From: CAIWHR01 sp035541655
Lineage (GTDB): Bacteria > Pseudomonadota > Gammaproteobacteria > Burkholderiales > Casimicrobiaceae
Length of the DNA stretch: 64,000 nucleotides
Direction: 5' to 3'
Assembly (NCBI GenBank): GCA_035541655.1
Contig: DATKMY010000168.1
Span: 18,343 to 82,342 of the forward strand
This document shows, piece by piece, positions 36,783 through 45,938 of the stretch. The position numbers and the translations under genes were made by a program. The notes below the pieces were generated by a model. The model worked only from the letters and a program-made list of their open reading frames with translations, did no database searches and was not told where the DNA came from. The first letter of the stretch is position 1. Each line of letters starts with the position of its first letter.

Positions 36783-38201
36783 CTATTGGGGCTTGGCCTG
36801 CGCCGAGATGGCTTTCGCGTTCGCGATCACCGGCAAGCCCTTCAGCTGGTTGATCGCCTGCGTGAGCTGGAAGTCGTCGGCCGATCCGAACTCGAACCGA
36901 GCCGGCGCGGAGCCCCCGGCGCCGCCGGGCTGCGCCTTCGACTTGTCCGCATCCGCCGCGTGCTTGGCGGCGTCGACGGCGTTGGCTGCCGACGTCTCGT
37001 TGCGGCCGGTGCCGAGATGGTTCTCGAGATTCGCCTCGCGGATCCGGTTCGGCGAGTCGCGACCGTCGTCCACATAGACGTCGGGCTCGATGCCCTTTGC
37101 CTGGATCGAGCGACCTGCCGGCGTGTAGTAGCGGGCCGTCGTGAGCTTGAGTCCTGCGTTGTTCGACAGCGGCAGGATCGTCTGCACCGAGCCCTTGCCG
37201 AACGTCTGCCCGCCGAGCACGATCGCGCGCTTGTGGTCCTGCAACGCGCCGGCGACGATCTCGGAGGCGGACGCCGTGCCACCGTCGACCAGCACGACCA
37301 TCGGCACCTTCTTGACGCCGGGCGGGAGGTCCTTCAGGTAGTCGTCGCCGCGGCGCGAGTAATGTTCCTTCGACGCGGTCATCCGCATCCGCGCCTCAGG
37401 CGTGCGTCCGTCGGTGTAGACGACGAGCGCGTCCTTCGGCAGGAACGCGGCGGAAACCGCGACCGCCTGGTTGAGGAGACCGCCGGGATCGCTGCGCAGA
37501 TCGAGCACGAGGCCCTTCAGCTCGCCCTGCTTGTACATGTCCTTCAGCGCCTTCGCGAGATCCTCGCCGGTGCGATCCTGGAACTGGCGCACGCGCACGT
37601 AGCCGTAGCCGGGCTCGAGCATCTTCGCGCGAACGCTCTTCACGTTGATCTCTTCGCGCACGAGCGTGAACGTGAGCAGGCTCTCGGCATCCTTGCGCGC
37701 GACCGTCAGCGATACCGGCGTGCCGGGCTTGCCGCGCATCATCTCGACCGCCTTCGTGAGCGGCATGCCGCGCGTCGCGGTTTCGTCGATCTTCACGATC
37801 AGGTCGCCGGCCTTGATTCCGGCGCGGAACGCGGGCGTTTCCTCGATCGGCGAGATCACGCGGATCGTGCCATCTTCAACCCCGACCTCGATGCCCAGCC
37901 CGCCGAACTTTCCCTGGGTCGAGATCTGCAGGTCCTTGAACGCTTCGGCATCGAGGAAATCGGAATGCGGGTCGAGCCCGTGCACCATCCCGTTGATCGC
38001 CTCCTTGATGAGCTTGTCATCGGAGACCGGCTCGACGTAGTCGCTCTTGATCCGACCGAAGACGGCCGACAGGAGCTGCAGATCCTCGTACGGGATGGGC
38101 ATCTTCGCGTCGCGCTGCGCGATCACCGAGAAGTTGATCGACAGCAACACGCCCAGCACTGCGCCCAAGCCGATGAGCCCAGCCTTCTTCCAGTTGTTCA
38201 T
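36783..38201 (-). CDS. ctpA: Carboxy-terminal processing protease (S41)
   Basis: 472 residues: an N-terminal signal/anchor (about 5-28), a PDZ domain (about 90-175, GKFGGLGIEVG), and the S41 protease domain. The nucleophile is the Ser in GGTASASEIVAGAL and the Lys is in FGKGSVQT, as expected for a Ser-Lys dyad. Periplasmic protease that trims tails and peptidoglycan-linked proteins. The C-terminal ~70 residues are a Lys/Ala-rich region before a short helical end. Ribosome site AAAGGAAA precedes the ATG. Confidence 0.94.
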   Translation of the reverse strand: MNNWKKAGLIGLGAVLGVLLSINFSVIAQRDAKMPIPYEDLQLLSAVFGRIKSDYVEPVSDDKLIKEAINGMVHGLDPHSDFLDAEAFKDLQISTQGKFGGLGIEVGVEDGTIRVISPIEETPAFRAGIKAGDLIVKIDETATRGMPLTKAVEMMRGKPGTPVSLTVARKDAESLLTFTLVREEINVKSVRAKMLEPGYGYVRVRQFQDRTGEDLAKALKDMYKQGELKGLVLDLRSDPGGLLNQAVAVSAAFLPKDALVVYTDGRTPEARMRMTASKEHYSRRGDDYLKDLPPGVKKVPMVVLVDGGTASASEIVAGALQDHKRAIVLGGQTFGKGSVQTILPLSNNAGLKLTTARYYTPAGRSIQAKGIEPDVYVDDGRDSPNRIREANLENHLGTGRNETSAANAVDAAKHAADADKSKAQPGGAGGSAPARFEFGSADDFQLTQAINQLKGLPVIANAKAISAQAKPQ

Positions 38202-38614
38202 CGTGAAAGTTTCCTTTGCCGGATCGCTCGGAGTATACGCCGGTCACGGCAATGCAGAATGAAGCGTCCCGAGAGCGACGTTTGGCCGCAAACGCTGCCG
38301 CAAGTTCCGTGCCTCCGCGAAGTCGGCGATCGGCGCCGGCGATCTCGGGGCCGGAACAGAGGGACAGCCTCTCGGCGGCCGCCTCCCGGATTCGACCGCG
38401 CTGCCGTCGATCACGGACGCCGGAGGTGTCGTCGGTCGCGAAGGCGGGGTCGAAGCCGCCAACGTAAGCGTTTACTCTTTGACGGGTTGACGCGACGCGC
38501 CCGTCGCCTACCCATCGAACACCCCAAGACGCCCGTCGCAAGCTCCCCGTAAGAAGGGCGGCAAATCGGTACGCTATCATTCAGAGCGCCCCTTACCCTT
38601 TGCCTCTGCCAATC
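38202..38614. other. 413-nt intergenic region between ctpA and the rhodanese gene
   Basis: Several frames stay open because of high GC, but none has a convincing start, ribosome site or recognisable product. It contains the ctpA -10 and a TATCAT at 38575-38580 that could be the -10 of the rhodanese-grxC genes. In many betaproteobacteria a phosphoglycerate mutase gene occupies this place; no trace of one was seen. Confidence 0.55.
38232..38237 (-). promoter_or_regulatory. Likely -10 box for ctpA
   Basis: TATACT on the minus strand, 31 nt before the ATG, giving a leader of about 25 nt. The -35 (TTCTGC at 16-nt spacing) is poor. Confidence 0.4.
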
Positions 38615-39025
38615 GTGTCGTTTGTCCAGAACAACTGGCTGCTCATCCTCGTCTTCGTCACCTCGGGCGCCATGCTCGTCTGGCCGCTTGTGCAACGGCG
38701 CTTCTCGCCGGGCAAGGATGTCGGGACCCACGAGACGACGCGACTCGTCAACTCGTCGAACGCCGTTCTTCTCGACGTGCGCGAAACCAAGGAATACGAG
38801 GGCGGCCGCCTGCCGAACGCGATCCACATCCCGCTCTCGCAGCTCGCGAGCCGGGGCGGGGAGCTCGCGCGTTTCGCCGGCAAGCCGATCGTCGCCTACG
38901 ACATGACGGGCCACCGCTCGCGAATGGCGAACGGCGCTCTCGGCCGCCTGGGCTTCAAGGAGATCTACAACCTGCGCGGCGGGTACAAAGCCTGGAAGGA
39001 CGCCGGCTTGCCGGTGGACAAGTAA
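38615..39025 (+). CDS. Membrane-anchored rhodanese-like protein
   Basis: 136 residues: one N-terminal membrane span (about 5-28, WLLILVFVTSGAMLVWPL) and a cytoplasmic rhodanese domain (LLDVRETKEYEGGRLPNAIHIPL). The catalytic-loop Cys is replaced: the loop reads VAYDMTGHRS, with Asp at the usual Cys site. Sulfur transfer by this site is therefore unlikely and a binding role more plausible. Start uncertain: GTG 38615 gives the family-like N-terminus, and a TTG at 38600 is also in frame. Two nt upstream of grxC. Confidence 0.82.
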   Translation: MSFVQNNWLLILVFVTSGAMLVWPLVQRRFSPGKDVGTHETTRLVNSSNAVLLDVRETKEYEGGRLPNAIHIPLSQLASRGGELARFAGKPIVAYDMTGHRSRMANGALGRLGFKEIYNLRGGYKAWKDAGLPVDK

Positions 39026-39026
39026 G

Positions 39027-39341
39027 TTGCCGACCGTGACGATGTATTCGACGGCGGCTTGTCCCTACTGCGTCCAGGCGCTGCGTTTCCTCAAGGCGAA
39101 AGGGGTCGCGCACGTCGCGACGATCCGCGTCGATCTCGACCCGGCGCTGCGGCGGACGATGATGGAGCGCACGGGCCGGCGCACGGTGCCGCAGATCTAC
39201 ATCGACGACTTCCACGTCGGCGGCTACGACGACCTGGTCGCGCTCGACCATGCGGGAGGCCTTGCTCCGCTGCTCGCCGGCGCGTCGGCCGAGGGCGGGG
39301 GAGCTCCCGCATCGGCCACCCTGCCGCCGGCGGTAGGGTAA
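39027..39341 (+). CDS. grxC: Glutaredoxin 3
   Basis: 104 residues with redox motif CPYC (12-15), cis-Pro in RTVPQIYID, and the glutathione-binding HVGGYDDL. Reduces disulfides with glutathione. It has a ~17-residue Ala/Gly-rich tail beyond the usual end. The start appears to be TTG 39027, one nt after the rhodanese stop (GTG 39036 is the alternative), so translation probably depends on the upstream gene. Confidence 0.92.
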   Translation: MPTVTMYSTAACPYCVQALRFLKAKGVAHVATIRVDLDPALRRTMMERTGRRTVPQIYIDDFHVGGYDDLVALDHAGGLAPLLAGASAEGGGAPASATLPPAVG

Positions 39342-39344
39342 AAT
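39339..39344 (+). promoter_or_regulatory. Possible -10 box for secB
   Basis: TAAAAT overlapping the grxC stop, 35 nt before the secB ATG. No good -35. It is followed by CACGCGT, as is the similar box before ctaB. Confidence 0.35.
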
Positions 39345-39378
39345 CACGCGTTTGACCTACCTCCCGAGGATTCCAATC

Positions 39379-39861
39379 ATGGTCGATCCGCAGGTACCCG
39401 GCGATGGCTCGCAGGGCGTCACGTTTTCCATCGACAAGATCTACATCAAGGACCTCTCCCTCGAGAACCCGGGAGCGCCGCAGTCGTTCCTGTCGCAGGA
39501 GCAGCCGCAGGTCGAAGTGGGGTTGCGCACGCGCGGCGAGCAGATCCAACCGGACGTCTACGAGACCGTGCTCACTGTGACGCTCACCGCGAAGGTCGGC
39601 GACCGGACGCTGTTCCTCGTCGAGGCCTCGCAAGCGGGCATCTTCACGATCCGGGGCGTGCCGCCGGATCGCCTGCAGCCGGTGATCGCGATCAACTGCC
39701 CGACGGTGCTCTTCCCCTACGTCCGCGAGGCGCTCGCCGACGCGGTGTCCCGCGCCGGATTTCCGCCGGTCCATCTCGCGCCCATCAGCTTCGAGGCGCT
39801 GTACCAGCAGCAGCTCGCACAGATGCAGCAGCAACCGCAGCCGGCCGCCGCGGTCAACTGA
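39379..39861 (+). CDS. secB: Protein-export chaperone SecB
   Basis: 160 residues, full-length SecB: FSIDKIYIKDLSLENPGAP, VEVGLRTRGEQI, and the LFPYVREALADAVSRAGFPPVHLAPI block, ending in a Gln-rich tail. Holds unfolded precursors for SecA. ATG 39379 is preferred over the upstream TTG because GAGG stands 8 nt before it. Gene order grxC-secB-gpsA is common in proteobacteria. Confidence 0.97.
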   Translation: MVDPQVPGDGSQGVTFSIDKIYIKDLSLENPGAPQSFLSQEQPQVEVGLRTRGEQIQPDVYETVLTVTLTAKVGDRTLFLVEASQAGIFTIRGVPPDRLQPVIAINCPTVLFPYVREALADAVSRAGFPPVHLAPISFEALYQQQLAQMQQQPQPAAAVN

Positions 39862-39891
39862 CGCCGGGCCACGCGAAAAGGCACGGGCCCG

Positions 39892-40389
39892 ATGCCGCGA
39901 GCTCTTCGCATCAGGCGGAGCGGAGCGCCGCGGCCGCTGGGCGCCGCGGTTGCGCTGGCAGCGGCGTGGAGCGCCGCATCGTTGGGCGCCGATTTCATGT
40001 CGACGTCCGACGCCGCGACGGTTCTCTATGATGCTCCTTCGGCCAAGGCGAAGCCCCTGTTCGTTCTCGGGCGCGACATGCCGCTCGAGGTGATCGTGCC
40101 GGTCGAAGGGTGGACCAAGGTCCGTGACGCCGGCGGCACGATCGGCTGGGTCGAGAAGGGGCACCTCGCGGACCGTCGGACGCTGGTCGTCCGCGTTCCC
40201 GTCGCCGACGTACGCGCGAGTCCCGACGACAACGCCGCGCTCGTGTTCAAGGCGGAGAACGGCGTGCTGCTCGATCTTGCCGAGCCGGCGGCGAGCGCGG
40301 CGACGACGACCATGCCGGGCTGGGTCAAGGTGAGGCATCGCGACGGCCAGTCCGGCTTCGTCCGGATCGCACAAGTGTTCGGCCTCTGA
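39892..40389 (+). CDS. Bacterial SH3-domain periplasmic protein
   Basis: 165 residues: basic N-terminus and a hydrophobic stretch (about 15-33, ending near SLGA) that looks like a signal peptide, then two SH3-like repeats (about 40-95 and 98-160). The second includes VRVPVADVRASPDDNAAL and GWVKVRHRDGQSGFVR. This matches the SH3_4 family; ligands are unknown, with peptidoglycan suspected. Located between secB and gpsA. Confidence 0.82.
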   Translation: MPRALRIRRSGAPRPLGAAVALAAAWSAASLGADFMSTSDAATVLYDAPSAKAKPLFVLGRDMPLEVIVPVEGWTKVRDAGGTIGWVEKGHLADRRTLVVRVPVADVRASPDDNAALVFKAENGVLLDLAEPAASAATTTMPGWVKVRHRDGQSGFVRIAQVFGL

Positions 40390-40432
40390 CCCCGGAGCGA
40401 CCGACCATCGTGGAGCGAGCGGCGCGACACGC

Positions 40433-41449
40433 ATGACGCGATCGGTTGCGGTCGTCGGCGCCGGTGCCTGGGGGACCGCCGTCGCCATCCACGTCGCACG
40501 CCGCGACCGCCTTGCCGTGACGCTGGTCGCGCGGGACCCAGTGCAGGCGCGGGCAATTGCGCAGGCGCGCGTCAACGCGAAGTACCTGCCGGAGATCCAG
40601 CTGCCGCGCGCGCTCGCCGTGAGCGCCGACCTCGCGGTGGCCGCGGGCGCGGAGCTGCTGATCGTCGCGACGCCGATCGCAGCGCTCGCCGACGTCGCGC
40701 GCGATCTCGCCGCCCGCGCCGCCCGCGCCCCGCTCGTCTGTCTGTCGAAGGGGCTGGTCGCAGTTCCCGTCAGTGCCGCGCATCCCGCTGGGGTTGCGCT
40801 GGCGCACCAGGCGCTCGCTCCGCTGTGGCCGGCGCCGGTCGGTGTCGTCTCCGGCCCGAGCTTCGCCGAGGAAGTTGCGCGCGGGCTGCCGACGGCAGTG
40901 GCGGTCGCCGCCACCGACGACGGGCTTGCGGCGAGCGTCGCAGCGCTGCTGCGCGCGGACACGCTGCGGGTGTACGAGAGCGACGACATCGCCGGCGTCG
41001 AAACGGGCGGCGCGGTCAAGAACGTGCTCGCGATCGCCGCGGGCGCGAGCGACGGTCTCGGCTTTGGCAACAATGCGCGGGCCGCGCTGATCACGCGGGG
41101 ACTCGCCGAGACGGGCCGGTTGTCGACCGCGCTCGGCGGGCGTCGCGACACGCTGATGGGCCTCGCGGGCCTCGGCGACCTCGTGTTGACCTGTACCGGC
41201 GATCTGTCGCGCAATCGCCGCGTCGGGCTCGCGCTCGCGCGCGGGCTGCCGCTTGCGGAGATCCTCGCGGAGCTGGGTCACGTTGCCGAGGGTGTGGCCG
41301 CTGCCGCCGCCGTGCGCAGCCTCGCGCGCCATCACGGCGTCGACATGCCGATCTGCGACGCCGTGCACGCCGTTCTCTACGAAGGTCTTCCTGCGAAGAG
41401 CGCCGTGCTCCGCCTCCTCCAGCGCGAGCCGAAGCCCGAGCGGCACTAG
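40433..41449 (+). CDS. gpsA: Glycerol-3-phosphate dehydrogenase [NAD(P)+]
   Basis: 338 residues; makes sn-glycerol-3-phosphate for phospholipids. NAD loop VVGAGAWGTAVA (7-18), SKGL near 105, SGPSFAEEVARG, the catalytic Lys in GGAVKNVLAIAAG, and NNARAALITRGL are all present. The gap to the convergent trmL gene is 27 nt. Confidence 0.97.
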   Translation: MTRSVAVVGAGAWGTAVAIHVARRDRLAVTLVARDPVQARAIAQARVNAKYLPEIQLPRALAVSADLAVAAGAELLIVATPIAALADVARDLAARAARAPLVCLSKGLVAVPVSAAHPAGVALAHQALAPLWPAPVGVVSGPSFAEEVARGLPTAVAVAATDDGLAASVAALLRADTLRVYESDDIAGVETGGAVKNVLAIAAGASDGLGFGNNARAALITRGLAETGRLSTALGGRRDTLMGLAGLGDLVLTCTGDLSRNRRVGLALARGLPLAEILAELGHVAEGVAAAAAVRSLARHHGVDMPICDAVHAVLYEGLPAKSAVLRLLQREPKPERH

Positions 41450-41476
41450 GGGGACGGCCGCGGGCCGCGGGAAAGG

Positions 41477-41977
41477 CTACGAACCGCTGCCGGCGAAACC
41501 CAGCTGGCGCCACGCCTCGTAGACCGCGACGGCCACCGCGTTCGAGAGGTTCAGGCTGCGAACGCCGGCGCGCATCGGAATGCGCAGGCGCTCCTCCGGG
41601 GCGAAGCGCGCGAGCAGCGCGCCGGGAAGCCCCGACGATTCGGACCCGAAGACGAGCACATCGGTCGCCTCGAAGCGCACCGCGTACAACGAGCGGCTCG
41701 CCTGCGTGGTGAACGCGAACCAGCGCCGCGGGGCACCGGCGTCGAGCGCTGCCCTGCAGGCGTCGAAATCGTGGTGGACACGCACGGTGGCGTATTCGTG
41801 ATAGTCGAGCCCGGCGCGCTTCAGCTCGCGATCGTCCATCCGGAAGCCGAGCGGCTGGACGAGATGCAGTGCCGTGGCCGTGTTGGCCGTGAGGCGGATC
41901 ACGTTACCGGTGTTGGGCGGGATCTCCGGATGGACCAGCACCACCGCAAGGCGCACGGGGGATTCGCTGCCGCGCAT
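41477..41977 (-). CDS. trmL: tRNA (cytidine(34)-2'-O)-methyltransferase
   Basis: 166-residue SPOUT methyltransferase that methylates the wobble ribose of tRNA-Leu. The knot motifs are in place: EIPPNTGNVIRLTA, VFGSESSGLP, and RSLNLSNAVAVAVYEAW. ATG 41977 starts 14 nt after the comF stop on the same strand. Confidence 0.93.
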   Translation of the reverse strand: MRGSESPVRLAVVLVHPEIPPNTGNVIRLTANTATALHLVQPLGFRMDDRELKRAGLDYHEYATVRVHHDFDACRAALDAGAPRRWFAFTTQASRSLYAVRFEATDVLVFGSESSGLPGALLARFAPEERLRIPMRAGVRSLNLSNAVAVAVYEAWRQLGFAGSGS

Positions 41978-41991
41978 TCTCGCGCCCGCCT

Positions 41992-42705
41992 CTACGCGCC
42001 GTCCGGCGAAGGCGTGCGCGCGACGACCCAGCACTCGACGCGTCGCGCGCCGGCCGCGAGCAGTGCGCGCGAAGCCTCGGCGAGCGTCGCCCCGGTGGTC
42101 ATCACGTCGTCGACGAGCGCGACGTGCGCGTCGCGCACATCCCGGCGCACTGCGAATGCCCCGCGGACGTTGCCGACGCGCGCCTCCCATGGCAGAGCCG
42201 CCTGCGGCGGCCCGGCGCGAACGCGCTCGAGCGGCGCGAACAGCGGGATCGCAGTCGCGGACGCGACACGCGCGGCGATCTCGGTTGCCTGGTTGAATCC
42301 GCGCTCGCGCTGCCGCGACACCGACAGCGGCAGCGCGACGATCCGCCGCGGGCGACGGGCCGGATCGCGGACGGCGAGCCTCGCGCGCACTGCGGCCGCG
42401 AGCGCCGCACCGGCCCAATTGACGAGGGCGATATCGCCCCGGTACTTGATCCGCTGGATCAGGCGGTCGACGGGGAACGCGTAGACGAGCGCCGCGATCG
42501 TCTCCGCAAAGGGCGGCGGGGCGCGAACGCATCCGCCGCAGATCGCATGATCCCGCGCGGGAAGCGCGCAAATGGGGCATGAGCAGCCGATTGCGGGGAG
42601 ATCGGATGCGCAGTCGTCGCAAACGAGTGCGCCGCCGCTCGCGGCGGCGCAGAGCGCGCAGTGCTGCGGCAGCCCGCTCCGCAGAAGTGCCGCTAGGAAC
42701 GACAT
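41992..42705 (-). CDS. comF: ComF family protein (phosphoribosyltransferase-like)
   Basis: 237 residues: N-terminal zinc-ribbon region with four Cys pairs (CALC, CDDC, CPIC, CGGC, within about residues 16-60), then a type I phosphoribosyltransferase fold with the PRPP loop VALVDDVMTTGATL near 193. Linked to DNA uptake in competent bacteria. It leads the comF-trmL pair and diverges from bioB. ATG 42705 is the only reasonable start. Confidence 0.9.
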   Translation of the reverse strand: MSFLAALLRSGLPQHCALCAAASGGALVCDDCASDLPAIGCSCPICALPARDHAICGGCVRAPPPFAETIAALVYAFPVDRLIQRIKYRGDIALVNWAGAALAAAVRARLAVRDPARRPRRIVALPLSVSRQRERGFNQATEIAARVASATAIPLFAPLERVRAGPPQAALPWEARVGNVRGAFAVRRDVRDAHVALVDDVMTTGATLAEASRALLAAGARRVECWVVARTPSPDGA

Positions 42706-42788
42706 GCGTCTGCGGGTTCGAGCGTGCGCGTGGCCCGGTCCGCAAGGGCGCTCCGACGCGCCGCAGTCAAACACTTCGACGCGCGCAT

Positions 42789-42817
42789 TTGACAAGTCCG
42801 ATACCTCCCTCGACACT
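42789..42817 (+). promoter_or_regulatory. Candidate bioB promoter
   Basis: A perfect TTGACA (42789-42794) lies in the comF/bioB divergent gap, with GACACT after 17 nt. The -10 is weak. No clear BirA-type inverted repeat was seen. Confidence 0.35.
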
Positions 42818-42870
42818 CGGATCCGATTGTAGCGGCGCATCCGATTCCCACTCGCGAACCTAACGCCGGC

Positions 42871-43890
42871 ATGTCCTCGACGCCATCGGCCGAATGCACG
42901 AGGGTGCATCATCGCGTGGCAAGCGGCGCTCAGGCGCCCTGGTCGGTCGAAGCGGTGGAGGCGCTCTTCGCGCTGGCGTTTCCCGAACTCGTCTTCCGCG
43001 CGCAGCAGACGCATCGCGCGCACCATCGCGCCGACGCGGTTCAACTCTCGACGCTCATCTCGATCAAGACCGGCGGCTGTCCCGAGGACTGCGCGTATTG
43101 CCCTCAGGCGAAGCGCTACCAAACGGGCGTGGCCGAGCAGGCGTTGCTCGGTGTCGATACGGTGGTCGCCGCCGCGCGCGCCGCCAAAGCGCAAGGCGCC
43201 ACGCGCTTCTGCATGGGCGCCGCATGGCGCGGCCCGAAGGACCGCGACCTCGAACCTGTGCTCGCGATGGTGCGCGAGGTGAAGGCGCTCGGCATGGAAA
43301 CCTGCTGCGCGCTCGGGATGCTCCGCGACGGCCAGGCCGAGGCGCTCAAGGCGGCCGGTCTCGACTACTACAACCACAATCTCGACACCGCGCCCGAATT
43401 CTACGGCGACGTGATCACCACGCGCGACTACCAGGACCGGCTCGATACGCTCGAGCGGGTGCGCGCCGCGGGTGTCTCGGTCTGCTGCGGCGGGATCGTC
43501 GGGATGGGCGAATCGAGGGCGCAGCGCGCGGGATTGATCGCGCAGCTCGCGAACCTCGACCCGTATCCGGAATCGGTGCCGATCAACCATCTCGTGCAGG
43601 TCGCGGGTACGCCGCTCCGCGAGCGCTTGGGCGGCGAGTCGGCGCTCGATCCGTTCGAGTTCGTCCGCACGATTGCGGTGGCGCGGATCACGATGCCCAA
43701 GGCGATGATTCGCCTCTCGGCCGGGCGCCGCGAGCTGGGCGAAGCAGTGCAGGCGCTCTGCTTCCTCGCCGGCGCGAACTCGATCTTCTACGGCGACAAG
43801 CTGCTCACGACCGGCAACCCCGAGGTGGCCGCGGATCGAGCGCTGTTCGCCCGTCTCGGGATCGCTGCGAGCGAATCGCCGGCCGCGTAG
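42871..43890 (+). CDS. bioB: Biotin synthase
   Basis: 339-residue radical SAM enzyme inserting sulfur into dethiobiotin. The 4Fe-4S cysteines are C70, C74 and C77 (GGCPEDCAYC). The YNHNLDTAPEFY, GGIVGMGES and MIRLSAGR segments of biotin synthases are present. First gene of the bioB-F-H-C run. It supplies the cofactor of LiuD among others. Confidence 0.97.
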   Translation: MSSTPSAECTRVHHRVASGAQAPWSVEAVEALFALAFPELVFRAQQTHRAHHRADAVQLSTLISIKTGGCPEDCAYCPQAKRYQTGVAEQALLGVDTVVAAARAAKAQGATRFCMGAAWRGPKDRDLEPVLAMVREVKALGMETCCALGMLRDGQAEALKAAGLDYYNHNLDTAPEFYGDVITTRDYQDRLDTLERVRAAGVSVCCGGIVGMGESRAQRAGLIAQLANLDPYPESVPINHLVQVAGTPLRERLGGESALDPFEFVRTIAVARITMPKAMIRLSAGRRELGEAVQALCFLAGANSIFYGDKLLTTGNPEVAADRALFARLGIAASESPAA

Positions 43891-43918
43891 CGCCAAGCGT
43901 GCCCTGATCGCGCGTCGC

Positions 43919-45103
43919 GTGCCCGACGACGTCCTGATCGCCGGTCTTCTCGCCGACCTCGCGGCCCGCGAGGCCGATGGACGCAAGCGCACGCGGCGCA
44001 CCGTCGAGTCGGCACAGGGCGCGCGCGTGATCGCCGATGGCGTCGAGCTCGTGACGTTCGCGAGCAACGATTACCTCGGCCTCGCGAATCATCCCGACAT
44101 CGTCGCCGCCGCGCGCGACGGCGCGGCGCGCTGGGGCGTGGGGGCCGGGGCGTCGCACCTCGTCTGCGGACATTTCGCTCCGCACGAGGCGCTCGAAGCC
44201 GAGCTCGCGGCGTTCGTCCGTCCCTGCGCCGGCGCGCGGGCACTCGCGTTTTCGTCGGGCTACCTCGCGAATCTCGCGATACTCACCGCGCTTGCGGCTC
44301 GCGACGACGCGATCTTCGCCGACCGGCTGAATCATGCCTGCCTGAACGACGGCGCGCTGCTCTCGCGCGCCGACTTCGTCCGCTATCCGCATGCCGACCC
44401 CGCGGCGCTCGAGGCGCGCCTCGCGGCGTCGCGAGCGCGGCGCAAACTGATCGTGACCGACGCGGTGTTCAGCATGGACGGCGACATCGCGCCGTTGCCC
44501 GAGCTCGCGGCGCTCGCCGCCGCGTACGATGCGTGGCTCGTCGTCGACGATGCGCACGGCTTCGGCGTCCTGGGAGGTCGCGACGATCCGGGGCGCGGCG
44601 CTCTAGCGCATTTCGGGCTCGAGTCGGAGCGGATCGTCTACATGGGCACGCTCGGCAAGGCGGCCGGCGTTGCGGGCGCATTCGTTGCTGCGCATCCTGC
44701 CGTCGTCGATACGCTCGTCGAGACCGCGCGTTCCTACGTGTTCACCACGGCGCCGCCGCCGCTGCTCGCCGCCGCGCTCCGCGCGAGCCTGAAGTTGATC
44801 CGCGGTGACGCGGCGCGACACGCGCGTCTGCACGAACTGATCGCGCACTTTCGCGACAGGATGCGCGGGCTTCGATGGCGGCTGCTCGATTCTCGGACGG
44901 CGATCCAGCCCCTCGTCGTCGGCAGCAATGCGGCGGCGCTCGACCTCGCCGGAGCGCTCTGGTCGCGCGGGTTGTGGGTACCGGCGATCCGGCCACCGAC
45001 GGTGCCGAAGGGCACGGCGCGCCTGCGGATCTCGTTGAGCGCCGCGCATTCGCTCGCCGACGTCGACGCGCTCGTCGACGCGCTGGCGGAGCTCTCCGCG
45101 TGA
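43919..45103 (+). CDS. bioF: 8-amino-7-oxononanoate synthase
   Basis: 394-residue PLP enzyme joining pimeloyl-ACP and alanine. FASNDYLGLANHP, the SGYLANLAIL loop, DDAHGFGVLG, and the PLP lysine K247 in YMGTLGKAAG are intact. The start is a GTG at 43919, which gives a normal-length N-terminus. The bioH ATG is 50 nt after its stop. Confidence 0.95.
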   Translation: MPDDVLIAGLLADLAAREADGRKRTRRTVESAQGARVIADGVELVTFASNDYLGLANHPDIVAAARDGAARWGVGAGASHLVCGHFAPHEALEAELAAFVRPCAGARALAFSSGYLANLAILTALAARDDAIFADRLNHACLNDGALLSRADFVRYPHADPAALEARLAASRARRKLIVTDAVFSMDGDIAPLPELAALAAAYDAWLVVDDAHGFGVLGGRDDPGRGALAHFGLESERIVYMGTLGKAAGVAGAFVAAHPAVVDTLVETARSYVFTTAPPPLLAAALRASLKLIRGDAARHARLHELIAHFRDRMRGLRWRLLDSRTAIQPLVVGSNAAALDLAGALWSRGLWVPAIRPPTVPKGTARLRISLSAAHSLADVDALVDALAELSA

Positions 45104-45152
45104 GCGCGGCCGCCAACGCGACCGCCGCTCGCCGTTGCCGGCGCGGAGGCAA

Positions 45153-45938
45153 ATGAGCGCGCTGCATGTCGAAACGGTCGGCAGCGGACCGCCGCTCGTC
45201 CTGCTGCACGGATGGGCGATGCATTCGGGGATCTGGGGCTCGCTCGTCGTTCGCCTCGCGAGGCGCTTTCGCGTCCACGCCGTCGATCTGCCCGGCCACG
45301 GCCACAGCCGGAGCGCGCCCGCCGATTCATTCACGCTCGACGGCGCATGCGTCGCGGTCGCCGCTTCGATTCCCGCCGACGCCGGGCCCCTCACCGTGGT
45401 CGGGTGGTCGCTCGGCGGCCTTGTCGCGATGCGCTGGGCGCGGCAGGAGCCGAACCGCGTGAGGCGTCTCGCGCTCGTGTCGACCTCGCCGCGATTCACG
45501 GCCGCCGCCGACTGGCCGCACGCCGCCTCCGGCGAGACGCTCGCGCGCTTCGGCGACGAGCTCCACGTCGCCTGGAAGCTCACGATCCAGCGCTTCCTCT
45601 CGCTGCAGCTGCAAGGCAGCGAGCACGGTCGCGCGACGCTCGCGACCTTGCGCCAGCAGGTCTTCGCCCGGGGTCAACCGTCGCAAAGGGCCCTGTTCGG
45701 TGCGCTGGAAACGCTCGCGACAGCGGATTTGCGCGGGGAAGTGGCCGGCATCGCACAGCCCGCGATCGTCGTCGCCGGCGGTCGCGACACGCTCGCATAT
45801 CCCGGCGCCGGGCAATGGCTTGCCGAGCGGCTGCCCGACGCGCGCTACGCACCGATCGACGGCGCGGCGCACGTGCCGTTCCTCTCGCACCCCGACTCCT
45901 TCGCCGCCGCGCTCGATCCGTTCCTCGATGGCCGCTGA
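45153..45938 (+). CDS. bioH: Pimeloyl-ACP methyl ester esterase
   Basis: 261-residue alpha/beta hydrolase that removes the methyl group from pimeloyl-ACP methyl ester. Oxyanion segment LLHGWAMHSGIW, nucleophile S86 in GWSLGG, Asp in AGGRDTLA, His in DGAAHVPF. BioH identity rests on sequence and on lying between bioF and bioC. GGAGG stands 5 nt before ATG 45153. Its end overlaps bioC by 11 nt. Confidence 0.93.
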   Translation: MSALHVETVGSGPPLVLLHGWAMHSGIWGSLVVRLARRFRVHAVDLPGHGHSRSAPADSFTLDGACVAVAASIPADAGPLTVVGWSLGGLVAMRWARQEPNRVRRLALVSTSPRFTAAADWPHAASGETLARFGDELHVAWKLTIQRFLSLQLQGSEHGRATLATLRQQVFARGQPSQRALFGALETLATADLRGEVAGIAQPAIVVAGGRDTLAYPGAGQWLAERLPDARYAPIDGAAHVPFLSHPDSFAAALDPFLDGR

